NCBI GenBank assembly: GCA_947628505.1 | Contig: CANRAD010000001.1 | Coordinates: forward strand, 62,001-126,000 | Direction of reading: 5' to 3' | DNA from: an uncultured Clostridia bacterium | GTDB taxonomy: Bacteria > Bacillota > Clostridia > Christensenellales > Borkfalkiaceae | DNA: 64,000 nucleotides | Shown: positions 50,481 to 59,999 of the stretch, piece by piece | Position numbering within the stretch: position 1 is the first letter of the stretch | Layout: every line of letters starts with the position of its first letter | Position numbers and translations under genes: made by a program | Notes under the pieces: model-generated | Told to the model about the DNA's origin: nothing | The model's database searches: none | The model's input: only the letters and a program-made list of their open reading frames with translations

Positions 50481-52157
50481 ATGCCTAATATGTTAACGCC
50501 TAATGCGCTATGGAACAATTTCGACGTTTCGCTCGAAACATTGCCGAACATTCTCGATACCGAGGAGGAAAACGGCGTTGTTTACGAACGCGTGAATTTC
50601 AGCGGCAGGGATTCCGGTGAAGGCCGGGTTCAGATTGCCGCCATGTTCGCATACGAAAAAGACAACCGGGCGACAGAAACGGTTTTGCTGTTTTCCGACA
50701 GCTGCGATACGATTGATAAGGAGTTGCTCGCCTTGTTCGTAAAACGCGGGTATAACGCCTTGATGGTGGATTATCGCGGCGAATGGCAAGGTTGCGAATT
50801 TTACACAAAATATCCGGAAAACATCGATTATGCCAATACGTGCAGATGCGAAAGGCGCAAAGATTATGTCGACGACAGCGCGGTTGAAACGAGCTGGTAT
50901 GAATGGGTTGCCGTAGGCATCTATGCGAAAAAATATATTTCGGAACGTACAGGAAGTAACGAAGTGGCGGTAGTCGGGATAAGAGACGGCGGTGAAATCG
51001 CATGGAAACTTGCCGTTGCGGACAGCTTCGAATGTATAGTTCCGGTATGCGCCGCCGGTTGGAAGGCGTATAAAGACATAAAAAAATACCTTCCCGACGA
51101 GCCCGAACTCGACGAAGAAAGATATCGTTTCATTGCCGGCATAGATTCTCAGGCCTATGCGCCGTATGTCAGGTGTCCCGTGCTTATGTTGTGTTCGACA
51201 AACGACGAGGCTTTTGATTACGACAGAGCGTATGACACGTTTTCAAGGATAAATGCCGATTATATAAAAGAGAGCGCAATAGCTTATTCCGTGCAGTGCA
51301 ATGCATGCATAGGCGTCAAGAGCATAGACGATATGTTTATGTTCCTTGATAAAAATCTTAAAAACAGACAAGTTTTCATTCCCAAGCCGGCCGAAGTTTC
51401 CGTTGAGGTGGACGAAGAGGATAATCTCGTGGCCAAAGCGATATTCGACGATCAGGGAATAGTCGAAAGCTGTAAAATGTTTTTTGCGGAAGATTGTCTG
51501 GATTCTTCGCTCAGAGAGTGGTCGGTTTGTCCGCAGAAGAGCAAGATTTCTCAGCAAGGGCAGGAATTTTACCTCAATATTTATGAAAAAACGTCGACTA
51601 TTTTTGCTCTGTGCTATGTTAAATATATCAACGGCTTTACCGTTTGGTCGAGGATTGTCGTTAAAAAAATAAGCGGCAGTTTCAGAAATATGCAAGGCAA
51701 ATGCCGGGTTATGTATTCAGACAGGGATGTCAGGGACGGATTCTCGTTTTCCGATTACAGCGCAAAACCCATAGGCGGAATTTTCCTTGAAGATACTAAT
51801 TACCTTCCCCGGCTCGCGGAAATGAAAGACGGCGTCAAAGGTTTGTATTCCGAACACGGACTCACTACATTCAGAATGAACAGCCCGAGGTTTTCTCCGT
51901 CGGTAGGCAATGTCTTAAAACTCGATATCATATGCGAAAAGACCGCGGACGTTGTATTTGTACTCAAAAATGACGCTACCGGCGATGAATTTGTATATAT
52001 TGAAAATCTCTTGGGCGATGTATGGCAGAGCGTGTTGATAGAGGCTAACGCATTTAAAAATGCGAGCGGCGCTTCGCTTGTTTCGTTCTCGTCCAATTTC
52101 AGCTTTACCATAAATTGCGGCGTTCCCATCGCAATCAACAATGTAATGTGGCTTTAA
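50481..52157 (+). CDS. Degenerate alpha/beta-hydrolase-fold protein with beta-sandwich C-terminus
   Basis: 558-aa protein. Residues about 1-300 follow the dienelactone-hydrolase/esterase fold, with YNALMVDYRGEWQG and the nucleophile-elbow region VVGIRDGGEIAWKLA. The elbow reads G-I-R-D-G, so Arg occupies the place of the catalytic Ser or Cys. The usual GHG near the last strand is CNACIG. LMLCSTNDEAFDYDR keeps the acid loop. The C-terminal part (about 310-558) is beta-rich and carbohydrate-binding-like. ATG 50481 follows GAGGAG, overlapping the sbcC end region. It is probably a binding protein rather than a working esterase. Confidence 0.75.
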   Translation: MPNMLTPNALWNNFDVSLETLPNILDTEEENGVVYERVNFSGRDSGEGRVQIAAMFAYEKDNRATETVLLFSDSCDTIDKELLALFVKRGYNALMVDYRGEWQGCEFYTKYPENIDYANTCRCERRKDYVDDSAVETSWYEWVAVGIYAKKYISERTGSNEVAVVGIRDGGEIAWKLAVADSFECIVPVCAAGWKAYKDIKKYLPDEPELDEERYRFIAGIDSQAYAPYVRCPVLMLCSTNDEAFDYDRAYDTFSRINADYIKESAIAYSVQCNACIGVKSIDDMFMFLDKNLKNRQVFIPKPAEVSVEVDEEDNLVAKAIFDDQGIVESCKMFFAEDCLDSSLREWSVCPQKSKISQQGQEFYLNIYEKTSTIFALCYVKYINGFTVWSRIVVKKISGSFRNMQGKCRVMYSDRDVRDGFSFSDYSAKPIGGIFLEDTNYLPRLAEMKDGVKGLYSEHGLTTFRMNSPRFSPSVGNVLKLDIICEKTADVVFVLKNDATGDEFVYIENLLGDVWQSVLIEANAFKNASGASLVSFSSNFSFTINCGVPIAINNVMWL

Positions 52158-52160
52158 ACA

Positions 52161-52853
52161 ATGCTTAACACAGTAAACACAAGCCTTTACGACAGATCAA
52201 AAAAGTCAAAACTCTATATCATAGCGATAATCGCAAACGTTACCGTTTTTATATTGATAATTCTTCTGATAGGCAGTTTGTTTTTCAGAACGCGATATAC
52301 GAACGTGTACGTTGTGGGCAATTCCATGATGCCTACTTTGAAAGGCGCTCCCACAATATATTCGGAAGGCGGCGATTATGTTTATGTGGAAAACAATTCG
52401 AAACCGGATTATTTCGATATAGTTATCGTTGACAACGGCGGAAAGCCCGTTGTGAGCGACGGAGCTACTAACATAATAAAAAGAGTAGTGGCGTTCGGCG
52501 GCGACACTGTAAAAATAGTGCGCGGACAGTTGTATGTCAAGCGCGCCGGCGAAGATGAATTTAAAATAATCGATGAATCGGCGTATATTTTCCCCGAATA
52601 TAACCATCCGGCGCTTCCGAAAAATACATTCGAGGAACATACCGTTGCGGAAGGCTATTTGTTTTTACTCGGAGACAATAGGGACGATAGCAACGACAGC
52701 AGAAATATCGAGAACGGAAAAGGCGGGGATTTCCCCGAATCGTGGGTGTTCGGAGTGGTTCCGGATTGGTCTGTCAAACATAAAAATTTTATCACCGGGT
52801 TTTTCACGTTTTTTATGGTAACGTTACCTAAAAGTTTAGGAATAAAAAAATAA
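52161..52853 (+). CDS. lepB: Signal peptidase I
   Basis: 230-aa membrane-anchored S26 peptidase that removes signal peptides outside the membrane. An N-terminal helix (about 20-42, IAIIANVTVFILIILLIG) precedes the catalytic Ser in VVGNSMMPTLKG. The Lys of the Ser-Lys dyad lies in NIIKRVVAFGGDTVKI, and LLGDNRDDSNDSR is the later conserved box. An extra hydrophobic stretch near the C-terminus could touch the membrane. It starts three bases after the upstream gene without a ribosome site, so translation is probably coupled. Confidence 0.94.
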   Translation: MLNTVNTSLYDRSKKSKLYIIAIIANVTVFILIILLIGSLFFRTRYTNVYVVGNSMMPTLKGAPTIYSEGGDYVYVENNSKPDYFDIVIVDNGGKPVVSDGATNIIKRVVAFGGDTVKIVRGQLYVKRAGEDEFKIIDESAYIFPEYNHPALPKNTFEEHTVAEGYLFLLGDNRDDSNDSRNIENGKGGDFPESWVFGVVPDWSVKHKNFITGFFTFFMVTLPKSLGIKK

Positions 52854-52872
52854 ATTTGCAAAGGAGACAACA

Positions 52873-53142
52873 ATGCGCGCGGTCGTAACGGTAGTTGGTA
52901 AGGATAAAACCGGAATTATCGCAAAAATAAGCGGATTTTTATCCGAAAGGAATATAAATATTCTCGATATCAGTCAAACTATTCTCGGCGATTATTTTGC
53001 CATGATTATGCTTGTCGATATAGGCGGTTCTAAAACTTTGCTTGCAAATCTTGCCGAAGAGTGCGCCGAAATGGGCAAAAAAATAGGAATGTCGGTGCAC
53101 GTTCAGCATGAGGAAATTTTTAACGCAATGCACAGCGTTTGA
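52873..53142 (+). CDS. ACT-domain protein (UPF0237 type)
   Basis: 89-aa stand-alone ACT domain starting AVVTVVGKDKTGIIAKISGF, the glycine-cleavage-regulator-like form of the fold that binds amino acids. AAAGGAG precedes the ATG. The next gene, nine bases later, encodes a UPF0210/DUF711 protein; these two families are a conserved pair across Firmicutes and archaea. The ACT protein presumably regulates or forms a complex with its neighbour. Ligand unknown. Confidence 0.9.
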   Translation: MRAVVTVVGKDKTGIIAKISGFLSERNINILDISQTILGDYFAMIMLVDIGGSKTLLANLAEECAEMGKKIGMSVHVQHEEIFNAMHSV

Positions 53143-53151
53143 GAGGCAAAG

Positions 53152-54507
53152 ATGTTCAATACAAACGAAGTGCTCGAAACAATAAACATGATCGAGAAGG
53201 AGCATCTCGATATAAGAACCGTTACTATGGGTATATCATTAATGCCCTGCATAAGCGGTACTGCCGAAGAGACGGCGAAGAAAGTATACGACACTGTCTG
53301 CAAGAAGGCTGAAAATATAGTAAAGGTAACTTCGGATTTATCGCTTGAATACGGAATACCGATAGTCAATAAACGCGTTTCGATAACTCCCGCAAGTTTG
53401 ATTTGCGCTCCTTTTGCCGATAAATCATATAAAATAGGCAAAGCGCTCGACGACGCAGCGAAGGCAGTAGGCGTCGATTTTCTCGGCGGCTATACGGCGC
53501 TCGTTCATAAGGGCATGGCCGACTATGAAAAGCAGTTCATTTTGAGCATACCCGAAGTGCTTGCCGATACGGACAGATTGTGTTCTTCGGTAAATATAGG
53601 TTCGTCCAAATCGGGCATCAATATGGACGCCGTTAAACTTATGGGCGAAGTAGTAAAGGAAACAGCTCTAAAAACCGCCGATAAAGGCGGATACGGGTGC
53701 GCAAAATTGGTTGTATTTTGCAATGCCGTTGATGATAATCCTTTTATGGCCGGCGCGTTTCACGGAATAGGTGAAAGCGGAACGGTTATAAATGTCGGCG
53801 TTTCCGGGCCCGGAGTTGTTCAGCATGCCATAAGCGGTATGCCGGACGCGGACCTTTCCGAAATCGCGGAAACGATAAAGCGTACTGCGTTTAAAATAAC
53901 CAGAGCCGGACAACTTATAGCGCGAGAGGCTTCCAAGCGTTTGAACGCCGAATTCGGAATTGTCGACCTTTCGCTCGCGCCAACGCCTGCGAGAGGAGAT
54001 TCCGTTGCGGCGATACTCGAAGAAATGGGCTTGGAAAGCGTGGGAACGCATGGCACTACGGCTTGTCTTGCGATGTTAAACGACGCCGTAAAAAAAGGCG
54101 GCGTTATGGCAAGCTCGCGCGTAGGCGGATTATCGGGCGCGTTTATTCCCGTGTCGGAAGATATCGGAATGATTGAAGCGGCGGAAAGGGGCAGTCTTTG
54201 CATGGATAAACTCGAAGCTATGACTGCGGTTTGCTCTGTCGGGCTCGATATGATAGCCGTTCCGGGCGATACGTCGGCGTCTACCATAAGCGCAATTATT
54301 GCCGATGAAGCGGCGATAGGTATGATAAACAACAAGACTACTGCGGTGAGGATAATTCCGGCGCCCGGTAAAGGCGTAGGCGATGAAATAAATTTCGGCG
54401 GGCTTTTGGGGCGTGCTCCGATTATTCCTGTGCATGGTGAGAGCGCCGAGAAATTCATAAACCGAGGCGGTTTGATTCCGGCGCCAATTCATTCCAACAA
54501 AAATTAG
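53152..54507 (+). CDS. PFL/UPF0210 family protein (DUF711)
   Basis: 451-aa conserved protein of the UPF0210 family, whose fold is related to glycyl-radical enzymes such as pyruvate formate-lyase but lacks a radical-glycine motif. It has long helical and alpha/beta repeats and several glycine-rich loops ([37 protein letters not shown]). It always pairs with the small ACT protein encoded just upstream. Function is unknown. The protein is full length, and the pepF gene follows within ten bases. Confidence 0.9.
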   Translation: MFNTNEVLETINMIEKEHLDIRTVTMGISLMPCISGTAEETAKKVYDTVCKKAENIVKVTSDLSLEYGIPIVNKRVSITPASLICAPFADKSYKIGKALDDAAKAVGVDFLGGYTALVHKGMADYEKQFILSIPEVLADTDRLCSSVNIGSSKSGINMDAVKLMGEVVKETALKTADKGGYGCAKLVVFCNAVDDNPFMAGAFHGIGESGTVINVGVSGPGVVQHAISGMPDADLSEIAETIKRTAFKITRAGQLIAREASKRLNAEFGIVDLSLAPTPARGDSVAAILEEMGLESVGTHGTTACLAMLNDAVKKGGVMASSRVGGLSGAFIPVSEDIGMIEAAERGSLCMDKLEAMTAVCSVGLDMIAVPGDTSASTISAIIADEAAIGMINNKTTAVRIIPAPGKGVGDEINFGGLLGRAPIIPVHGESAEKFINRGGLIPAPIHSNKN

Positions 54508-54515
54508 AGGTTTAA

Positions 54516-56291
54516 ATGAAGAGAGACGAAGTTAAAATTCAGTATAAATGGAGATTGGAGGATATTTATTCTTCCGACGAAGCGTGGGAAGCGGAATTCG
54601 AAAAAGCGCAGAAGACGTTGTCGTTTTCCGAGTATGCCCGAAAACTCGACAATAAAGAGGTTTTGTTGGAATATTTGAAAGCAAACGATAAGTACGGGGC
54701 GACGTTGGATAAACTTGCCGCTTACGCGCATCTCCATTCCGACGAGGACAAGAGCAATCAGAATTATGCGGCGATGTATTCAAAAATATATTCGCTCTAT
54801 TCGAAATACGCAACGGAAACCGCTTTTTACGAGCCGGAGATGTCGAAACTCGACGACGAATATTTATATTCTCTGTTGAAAGACAAAGATTTTTCCGATT
54901 ATGATTACCATATAAAACGGTTGATAGACAACAAGAAACATGCCGTTTCCGAGGCCGAAGAAAAATTGTTGGGTATGGCGTTTGAAGTGTTCAATACTTT
55001 CAGCGATACTTTCGATATGATAGATAACCTCGATTTGCCTCTCCCGGAAATTGAGTATCAAGGTGAAAAAACGAAACTTACGCACGGGCTGTACGGGGTT
55101 ATCTTGCACGGAGACGACAGGGAAAAACGCAAGGAAGCGTATGAAAAATATTACTCTGCATATAAAAGTTTGATAAATACTTTGACTTCGACATATGTCG
55201 GCAGCGTAAAGAGCGACGTTCTTTTCAGCAAAGTTTATAAATTCGATTCGAGTTTGGAACGCGCGCTCTATAACGAAGATGTTCAAAAATGCGTTTATGA
55301 CAACCTTATTAAAGCAGTTGACGACAATTTGGCGTCGATGCATAGGTATATGTCGGACAGGAAGAAAATAAAGGGTTACGACAAACAGTACTTTTACGAC
55401 GTATATTCTCCGCTTGTGGACGGCGCGGAATTAAACCTCGATTATGATTCTGCATATGAACTCGTGATAAAAGGGCTTGCCGTTCTCGGGAAGGAGTATC
55501 AATCGCTTCTCAAAAAGGCATATGACGAACGTTGGATTGACGTCGAAGAAACGGAGGGCAAGCGAAACGGCGCTTACAGCGCCAGCTGTTACGGCGTGCA
55601 TCCCTATGTTCTGCTTAACTATAAACCTTCGATTACCGACGTATTTACGATTGCCCATGAGATGGGACATTCGTTGCATACGTATTTTTCACAGAAAAAT
55701 CAGCCCTATTTCAAAAGTCAATATAAAATTTTTGTGGGAGAAGTCGCAAGCACGGTCAACGAAGTGCTTCTTTTGAAATATTTGCTGACCAATGCAAAAG
55801 ACGAGGCGATGAAGAAGTATCTTCTTAATTACTATCTCGACACAATGAGGGCGACTTTGCACAGGCAGACTATGTTTGCCGAATTCGAGAGCAAAGTTCA
55901 CTCGATGGAAGAGAGCGGGACGCCGCTCACTAAAGAACGCCTCTGCTCGCTGTATTCCGATTTGGGCAAAAAATACTATGGCTACGATATTGTTCACGAC
56001 GATGATATATCCTATGAATGGGCAAGAATCCCTCATCTTTATTTCTCGTTTTATGTGTACAAATACGCGACAGGTATTACTGCCGCAATAAACATAGCGA
56101 CAAAAATTCTCAGCGAGGGAGAAAAGGCCGTGAAGAGCTACTTCGAGTTTCTTAAAGGAGGCTCGTCTACCGATCCGGTTTCGCTGTTAAAACTTGCCGG
56201 CGTTGACCTTACTTCAAAAGAGCCGTTTAACGTCGCAATGCGTGAATTTGAAAATACTTTGATTGAATTTGAGAAATTAATGGGAATATAG
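54516..56291 (+). CDS. pepF: Oligoendopeptidase F
   Basis: 591-aa M3-family zinc metallopeptidase that cuts short cytoplasmic peptides. The zinc motif HEMGHSLH (about residue 382) gives two His ligands and the catalytic Glu, and the third ligand is in the NEVLLLKYL segment. YRWEDIYSSDEAWE-like start (here KWRLEDIYSSDEAW) is typical of PepF. TTAGAGG lies before the ATG. It is inside the long plus-strand cluster between UPF0210 and dnaB. Full length and intact. Confidence 0.95.
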   Translation: MKRDEVKIQYKWRLEDIYSSDEAWEAEFEKAQKTLSFSEYARKLDNKEVLLEYLKANDKYGATLDKLAAYAHLHSDEDKSNQNYAAMYSKIYSLYSKYATETAFYEPEMSKLDDEYLYSLLKDKDFSDYDYHIKRLIDNKKHAVSEAEEKLLGMAFEVFNTFSDTFDMIDNLDLPLPEIEYQGEKTKLTHGLYGVILHGDDREKRKEAYEKYYSAYKSLINTLTSTYVGSVKSDVLFSKVYKFDSSLERALYNEDVQKCVYDNLIKAVDDNLASMHRYMSDRKKIKGYDKQYFYDVYSPLVDGAELNLDYDSAYELVIKGLAVLGKEYQSLLKKAYDERWIDVEETEGKRNGAYSASCYGVHPYVLLNYKPSITDVFTIAHEMGHSLHTYFSQKNQPYFKSQYKIFVGEVASTVNEVLLLKYLLTNAKDEAMKKYLLNYYLDTMRATLHRQTMFAEFESKVHSMEESGTPLTKERLCSLYSDLGKKYYGYDIVHDDDISYEWARIPHLYFSFYVYKYATGITAAINIATKILSEGEKAVKSYFEFLKGGSSTDPVSLLKLAGVDLTSKEPFNVAMREFENTLIEFEKLMGI

Positions 56292-56297
56292 AGTACT

Positions 56298-57758
56298 ATG
56301 TCAGACAAAACCAATGTAATGCCGAACAATTTGGACGCCGAACAGGCCTTGCTCGGCTGTATGCTTATCGACAACGAAATACTTGCCGACGTACTTGACG
56401 GGTTGAACGCCGAAGATTTTTATCAGGAATCGCACCAATACATAATTTCCGCAATAAAAATGATTTTTTCGGAGAGGAGCCCTCTTGATATAGTTACGCT
56501 TTCGGACAGGCTCGAAAGAGACGGCAATCTCGAAAAAGCGGGCGGCATAAATTATATAACGGAACTTGCGCAAGTTACGCCTTCCGCCGCAAATTACAAA
56601 TATTATTTCGATATTGTCAAAAGAGACAGCATAAACAGAAGTCTTATCCGTGCTTCGAGAGACGTCATAGATTATGCAAAATCGAGCGATGACGCGGTAA
56701 AGAGCATTCAGTTCGCGGAACAGCAAATTTATTCGGTTTCCCAGATAAAAGATACTTCTACCGTAAAAGATATTCGCGAAAGCGACGGCATAGATCGGGT
56801 AATCGAAAAATTCCAGAAACTCTCTGAGGATAAAGACGCTTACAGAGGAGTGCCTACCGGGTTTATAAGATTGGACAGGCTGACTAACGGTTTGCAGAAG
56901 TCCGATTTGATAATTATCGCCGCCCGCCCCGGAATGGGCAAGACTTCGCTTGCAATGAATATCGTTGAACATGCGGCGGTAGATAACGACTGCGTATGCG
57001 CGGTTTTCAGCCTTGAAATGCCGGAAGTGCAGATAATTCAGAGATTGATTTGCAGTACGGCGGGAGTGAGTTTGGCGGACGCGCTTTCGGGGAGATTAAG
57101 CCAGGACGATTGGAAGAGACTCGCGAAGGCAAGCGAAAAATTGAGACATTGTAAAATCAGCATTGACGATTCTTCCCGCGTAACGCCCGCGGAAATTCTC
57201 TCGAAATGCAGAAGAATAAAGGCCCGCAACAACGGGAAGCTCGATTTGGTCATGATAGACTATATTCAGCTTATGTCAAGCGGACGCAGGGGCGGCGAAG
57301 AAAACAGAACGCAGGAAGTTGCTTCGATTACGCGAGACCTTAAAATTATGGCAAAGGAACTCGACGTTCCCGTTATCGCGCTTTCACAGTTGCGCCGTAT
57401 CCAGTCTGGCGAGCCTCAACTTTCCGATTTGCGTGAATCGGGCGCAATAGAGCAAGACGCGGATATAGTTATGTTTATCAATCGCCCCGACGTTAACGCT
57501 ACCGACCAGGAAATCGAGAAGAAGAAAATCGTCAAAGGCATGGCAGAGTTGATAATTGCAAAGCACAGAAACGGCGGTCTTGACAGAATAAAACTCAGAT
57601 TCAGAGGTGAACTTACGAAGTTCGTAAATCCCGAGATGAACGAGGAATTGGAGGAACGCGTTCAAGGCGCAACGCAGTCAAAATCTTACGAGCGCAAGAA
57701 TAGAGACGGTCTGTCCGAGGACGACGCGTCCGGTTCGAATGAGAAGCCACCCTTTTAA
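56298..57758 (+). CDS. dnaB: Replicative DNA helicase DnaB
   Basis: 486-aa hexameric helicase (DnaC in Bacillus naming). The N-terminal domain starts PNNLDAEQALLGCML, the linker lies near residue 150-180, and the RecA-like motor has Walker A ARPGMGKTSLAMN, Walker B DLVMIDYIQLM and a glutamine-sensor segment ALSQLRR. It unwinds DNA at the fork after loading by DnaD/DnaI-type proteins. The ribosome site is weak, with six bases from pepF, so coupling is likely. rplI, a common neighbour, is absent here. Confidence 0.96.
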   Translation: MSDKTNVMPNNLDAEQALLGCMLIDNEILADVLDGLNAEDFYQESHQYIISAIKMIFSERSPLDIVTLSDRLERDGNLEKAGGINYITELAQVTPSAANYKYYFDIVKRDSINRSLIRASRDVIDYAKSSDDAVKSIQFAEQQIYSVSQIKDTSTVKDIRESDGIDRVIEKFQKLSEDKDAYRGVPTGFIRLDRLTNGLQKSDLIIIAARPGMGKTSLAMNIVEHAAVDNDCVCAVFSLEMPEVQIIQRLICSTAGVSLADALSGRLSQDDWKRLAKASEKLRHCKISIDDSSRVTPAEILSKCRRIKARNNGKLDLVMIDYIQLMSSGRRGGEENRTQEVASITRDLKIMAKELDVPVIALSQLRRIQSGEPQLSDLRESGAIEQDADIVMFINRPDVNATDQEIEKKKIVKGMAELIIAKHRNGGLDRIKLRFRGELTKFVNPEMNEELEERVQGATQSKSYERKNRDGLSEDDASGSNEKPPF

Positions 57759-57763
57759 CAGCT

Positions 57764-58756
57764 ATGACGAAAATTCTCGGAATCGATGAAGATTCACTTT
57801 CAGTTTGCAAAACAATAATAGAAGACGGCGGCGTTGTTGCGTTTCCGACGGAAACGGTTTACGGGTTGGGCGCAAACGCTTTTGATACCGCGGCCGTCAA
57901 CCGTATTTTCGAAATTAAAGGCAGGCCAAACGATAATCCGCTTATCGTACATGTGCATAAAGATTACGATATAACCGCTTTGGTTGAAGAAATTCCTTAT
58001 TATGCAACTGTTTTGGCGGAAAAATTTCTTCCCGGCCCGCTTACAATGGTATATAAGAGCAAAGGCATAGTAAGTAAAGCTGTGAGTTGCGGGCTTGCGA
58101 CTCTTGCGATAAGAGTGCCTTCACACGTCGGAGCGCAAAAATTTCTTAAATATTTGAATCTTCCCATAGCGGCTCCGTCGGCGAATATTTCGAAACACGT
58201 AAGTCCTACGTCTGCCGAGCACGTGTTTGACGATTTAAACGGCAAAATCGATATAATACTTGACGGCGGCAAATGCGCCGGCGGGATAGAGAGTACGGTT
58301 CTGGATTGTACGGGCGACATGCCCGTAATTCTCAGAAGCGGGCTTATAACCGAAAATATGATAAAAGACGCGGTTGGGGAGTGCGGAACGTTTGTATACG
58401 ACGGCCACGGCGAAGTACGTTCTCCGGGAATGAAATATAAGCATTATTCTCCGAGATGCAATACGATGCTTTTCGATAGCGACGAATTGGGACAAGCCCT
58501 TTCGACGTATGACGAGGAAGATAAAAAAGGAGTTGCCGTTTATTTGCTTCTCGGCGGAGAGCATGTCTTAAAAGCCGGGGGAAGACGGGTTTTAAATCTC
58601 GGAAAGACCGCCGAGGATATGGCGGGTAATTTATACGACGTTTTGCGCGCCGGCGAAAAGTGCGCGCAACTCATAATAGCCGTTACGCCGGAAAATCGCG
58701 GCGGAATAATGGAAGGAGTAATTAACAGGCTTAGTAAAGCGTGCAGATCCGTATGA
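57764..58756 (+). CDS. tsaC: L-threonylcarbamoyladenylate synthase (Sua5/YwlC type)
   Basis: 330-aa enzyme making threonylcarbamoyl-AMP for the t6A modification of tRNAs that read ANN codons. The YrdC domain (about 1-205) shows GGVVAFPTETVYGLGANAF, KGRPNDNPLIVH and APSANISKHVSPTSA. A linker RSPGMKYKHYSP leads to the C-terminal Sua5 domain. The stop overlaps the next start (ATGA). The order tsaC, LMW phosphatase, rpiB matches the Bacillus ywlC-ywlE-ywlF region, supporting the assignments of all three. Confidence 0.95.
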   Translation: MTKILGIDEDSLSVCKTIIEDGGVVAFPTETVYGLGANAFDTAAVNRIFEIKGRPNDNPLIVHVHKDYDITALVEEIPYYATVLAEKFLPGPLTMVYKSKGIVSKAVSCGLATLAIRVPSHVGAQKFLKYLNLPIAAPSANISKHVSPTSAEHVFDDLNGKIDIILDGGKCAGGIESTVLDCTGDMPVILRSGLITENMIKDAVGECGTFVYDGHGEVRSPGMKYKHYSPRCNTMLFDSDELGQALSTYDEEDKKGVAVYLLLGGEHVLKAGGRRVLNLGKTAEDMAGNLYDVLRAGEKCAQLIIAVTPENRGGIMEGVINRLSKACRSV

Positions 58757-59214
58757 AGAGAAAAAGAGTATTGTTCGTGTGCACAGGCAACACTTGCCGC
58801 AGTCCGATGGCGGAAATGCTTCTGCGGCACAAAATCAAAAAGAACAAAATAAAGTGGTGGGACGTATCGTCTTGCGGCATCCATGCCGAAATCGGAGGCA
58901 CAATAAGCATGAACAGCAAAATTGCGCTTGAAGAAATAGGCATAGAGGTAAATAAGTTTGCGCCGCGACAGCTAACCCAGAAGATTATCGATAACAGCAC
59001 AATAGTCATTTGCATGACTCAATCTCAGAAAACAATGTTGGAAGATTGCGGTCATGTATTTTGCGTTCGCGATGTCTGCGGTTACGACGTTCCCGATCCA
59101 TACGGAATGGATATAAATGCTTATAGGATAACGCGCGACGCGCTTTCCCGCGCTTGCGATTATATTATCAAAGATTACATAACTCAATATAAAGACGGAG
59201 AGGAAATAAAATGA
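58753..59214 (+). CDS. Low-molecular-weight protein phosphatase (YwlE-like)
   Basis: 153-aa phosphatase with the P-loop FVCTGNTCRSPMAE at the N-terminus and the catalytic Asp in DVPDPYGMD near residue 115. In Bacillus YwlE removes phosphate from protein arginine. Whether this one prefers arginine or tyrosine depends on one P-loop residue, which here is Thr (GNTCRS), the YwlE-like form. ATG 58753 overlaps the tsaC stop; an in-frame start at 58741 would lie within tsaC. Its own stop overlaps rpiB. Confidence 0.9.
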   Translation: MKRKRVLFVCTGNTCRSPMAEMLLRHKIKKNKIKWWDVSSCGIHAEIGGTISMNSKIALEEIGIEVNKFAPRQLTQKIIDNSTIVICMTQSQKTMLEDCGHVFCVRDVCGYDVPDPYGMDINAYRITRDALSRACDYIIKDYITQYKDGEEIK

Positions 59215-59660
59215 AAATTGCAATTGCATGCGACCATGGCGGACTGAATCTCAAACGCGAAATAAAAAAGTATCTCGAAGCCAACGGCTATGAAGTCAAA
59301 GATTTCGGTACGGACACATACGATAGTTGCGATTATCCCGATTATGCGTTGCCGGCGGCCGAAGCCGTCGCAAGCGGCGAATGTGAAAGGGGCATACTTG
59401 TTTGTTCAACGGGCATAGGAGTTTCGATTGTAGCAAATAAGGTTCCCGGGATACGATGCGCACATTGCCACGATACTTATTGCGCCGAGTTTACGCGTTT
59501 GCACAACGACGCAAATATGCTTGCCTTGGGTGAAAAGGTTGTCGGCCCCGGCTATGCCGTAAAAATTGCGGAAGTTTTTCTGAAAACTCAGTTCGAAGGC
59601 GGTCGGCATAGTCGCAGAGTAAATAAGATAAGCGAAATAGAAAAAAAATATTGTAAGTAA
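59211..59660 (+). CDS. rpiB: Ribose-5-phosphate isomerase B
   Basis: 149-aa RpiB-type sugar-phosphate isomerase interconverting ribose 5-phosphate and ribulose 5-phosphate in the pentose phosphate pathway. It begins IAIACDHGGLNLKREI, has the GILVCSTGIGVSI loop with the catalytic Cys and ends in FEGGRHSRRVNKI. The start overlaps the upstream stop by four bases. It is the last gene of the long plus-strand run and is followed by two terminator hairpins. Confidence 0.95.
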   Translation: MKIAIACDHGGLNLKREIKKYLEANGYEVKDFGTDTYDSCDYPDYALPAAEAVASGECERGILVCSTGIGVSIVANKVPGIRCAHCHDTYCAEFTRLHNDANMLALGEKVVGPGYAVKIAEVFLKTQFEGGRHSRRVNKISEIEKKYCK

Positions 59661-59667
59661 TTTTAAC

Positions 59668-59757
59668 GAAAATCGCAAAATTAAGACGTTGCGATTTTTA
59701 AACGTTGCGCAAATTTAAAAGGAGCAGATGGCATTTTTGCCGTTTGCTCCTATTTTT
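59668..59757 (+). terminator. Tandem terminators after rpiB
   Basis: First hairpin AAAATCGCAA/TTGCGATTTT; second AGGAGCA plus ATGGCA paired with TGCCGT and TGCTCCT, followed by ATTTTT. Confidence 0.8.
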
Positions 59758-59918
59758 GTTGTTTGCTTTCAATTTTTATTTTCTGTTAAATGCGTTTGTT
59801 TACGGCAAATAAGACGTTTTCATGTCCGTTTTTTGCCGCCGCTTGCTTCATGGTTTTTTGCTGCCGCTTGCTAAGTTTGTATGTTTGATTTCAACCAAAA
59901 TTTTATGGTTTAAATCGC

Positions 59919-59947
59919 TTGCATTATCTTGAACAGCGGAGTATAAT
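59919..59947 (+). promoter_or_regulatory. gpx-ohrR operon promoter
   Basis: TTGCAT (59919-59924), 17-nt spacer, TATAAT (59942-59947). Predicted +1 is about 59954. Confidence 0.78.
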
Positions 59948-59955
59948 ATATTTAG

Positions 59956-59970
59956 CTCAATTAAATTGAG
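59956..59970. promoter_or_regulatory. Candidate OhrR operator
   Basis: Perfect palindrome CTCAATTAAATTGAG at the transcription start. The core CAATTAAATTG matches the Bacillus OhrR box TACAATT-AATTGTA. The operon encodes an OhrR-like MarR protein. Confidence 0.7.
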
Positions 59971-59999
59971 TTAAATTGATTATTTCGAGGTTAAAGGCT

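Larger units (their letters stand above)
59661..59999 (+). other. Intergenic region between rpiB and gpx
   Basis: Contains two hairpins (59668-59697 and 59720-59757), a T-rich stretch in which a segment near TGCCGCCGCTTGC is repeated once with one change (about 59836-59872), and the gpx promoter with its palindromic operator. No gene. Confidence 0.7.
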
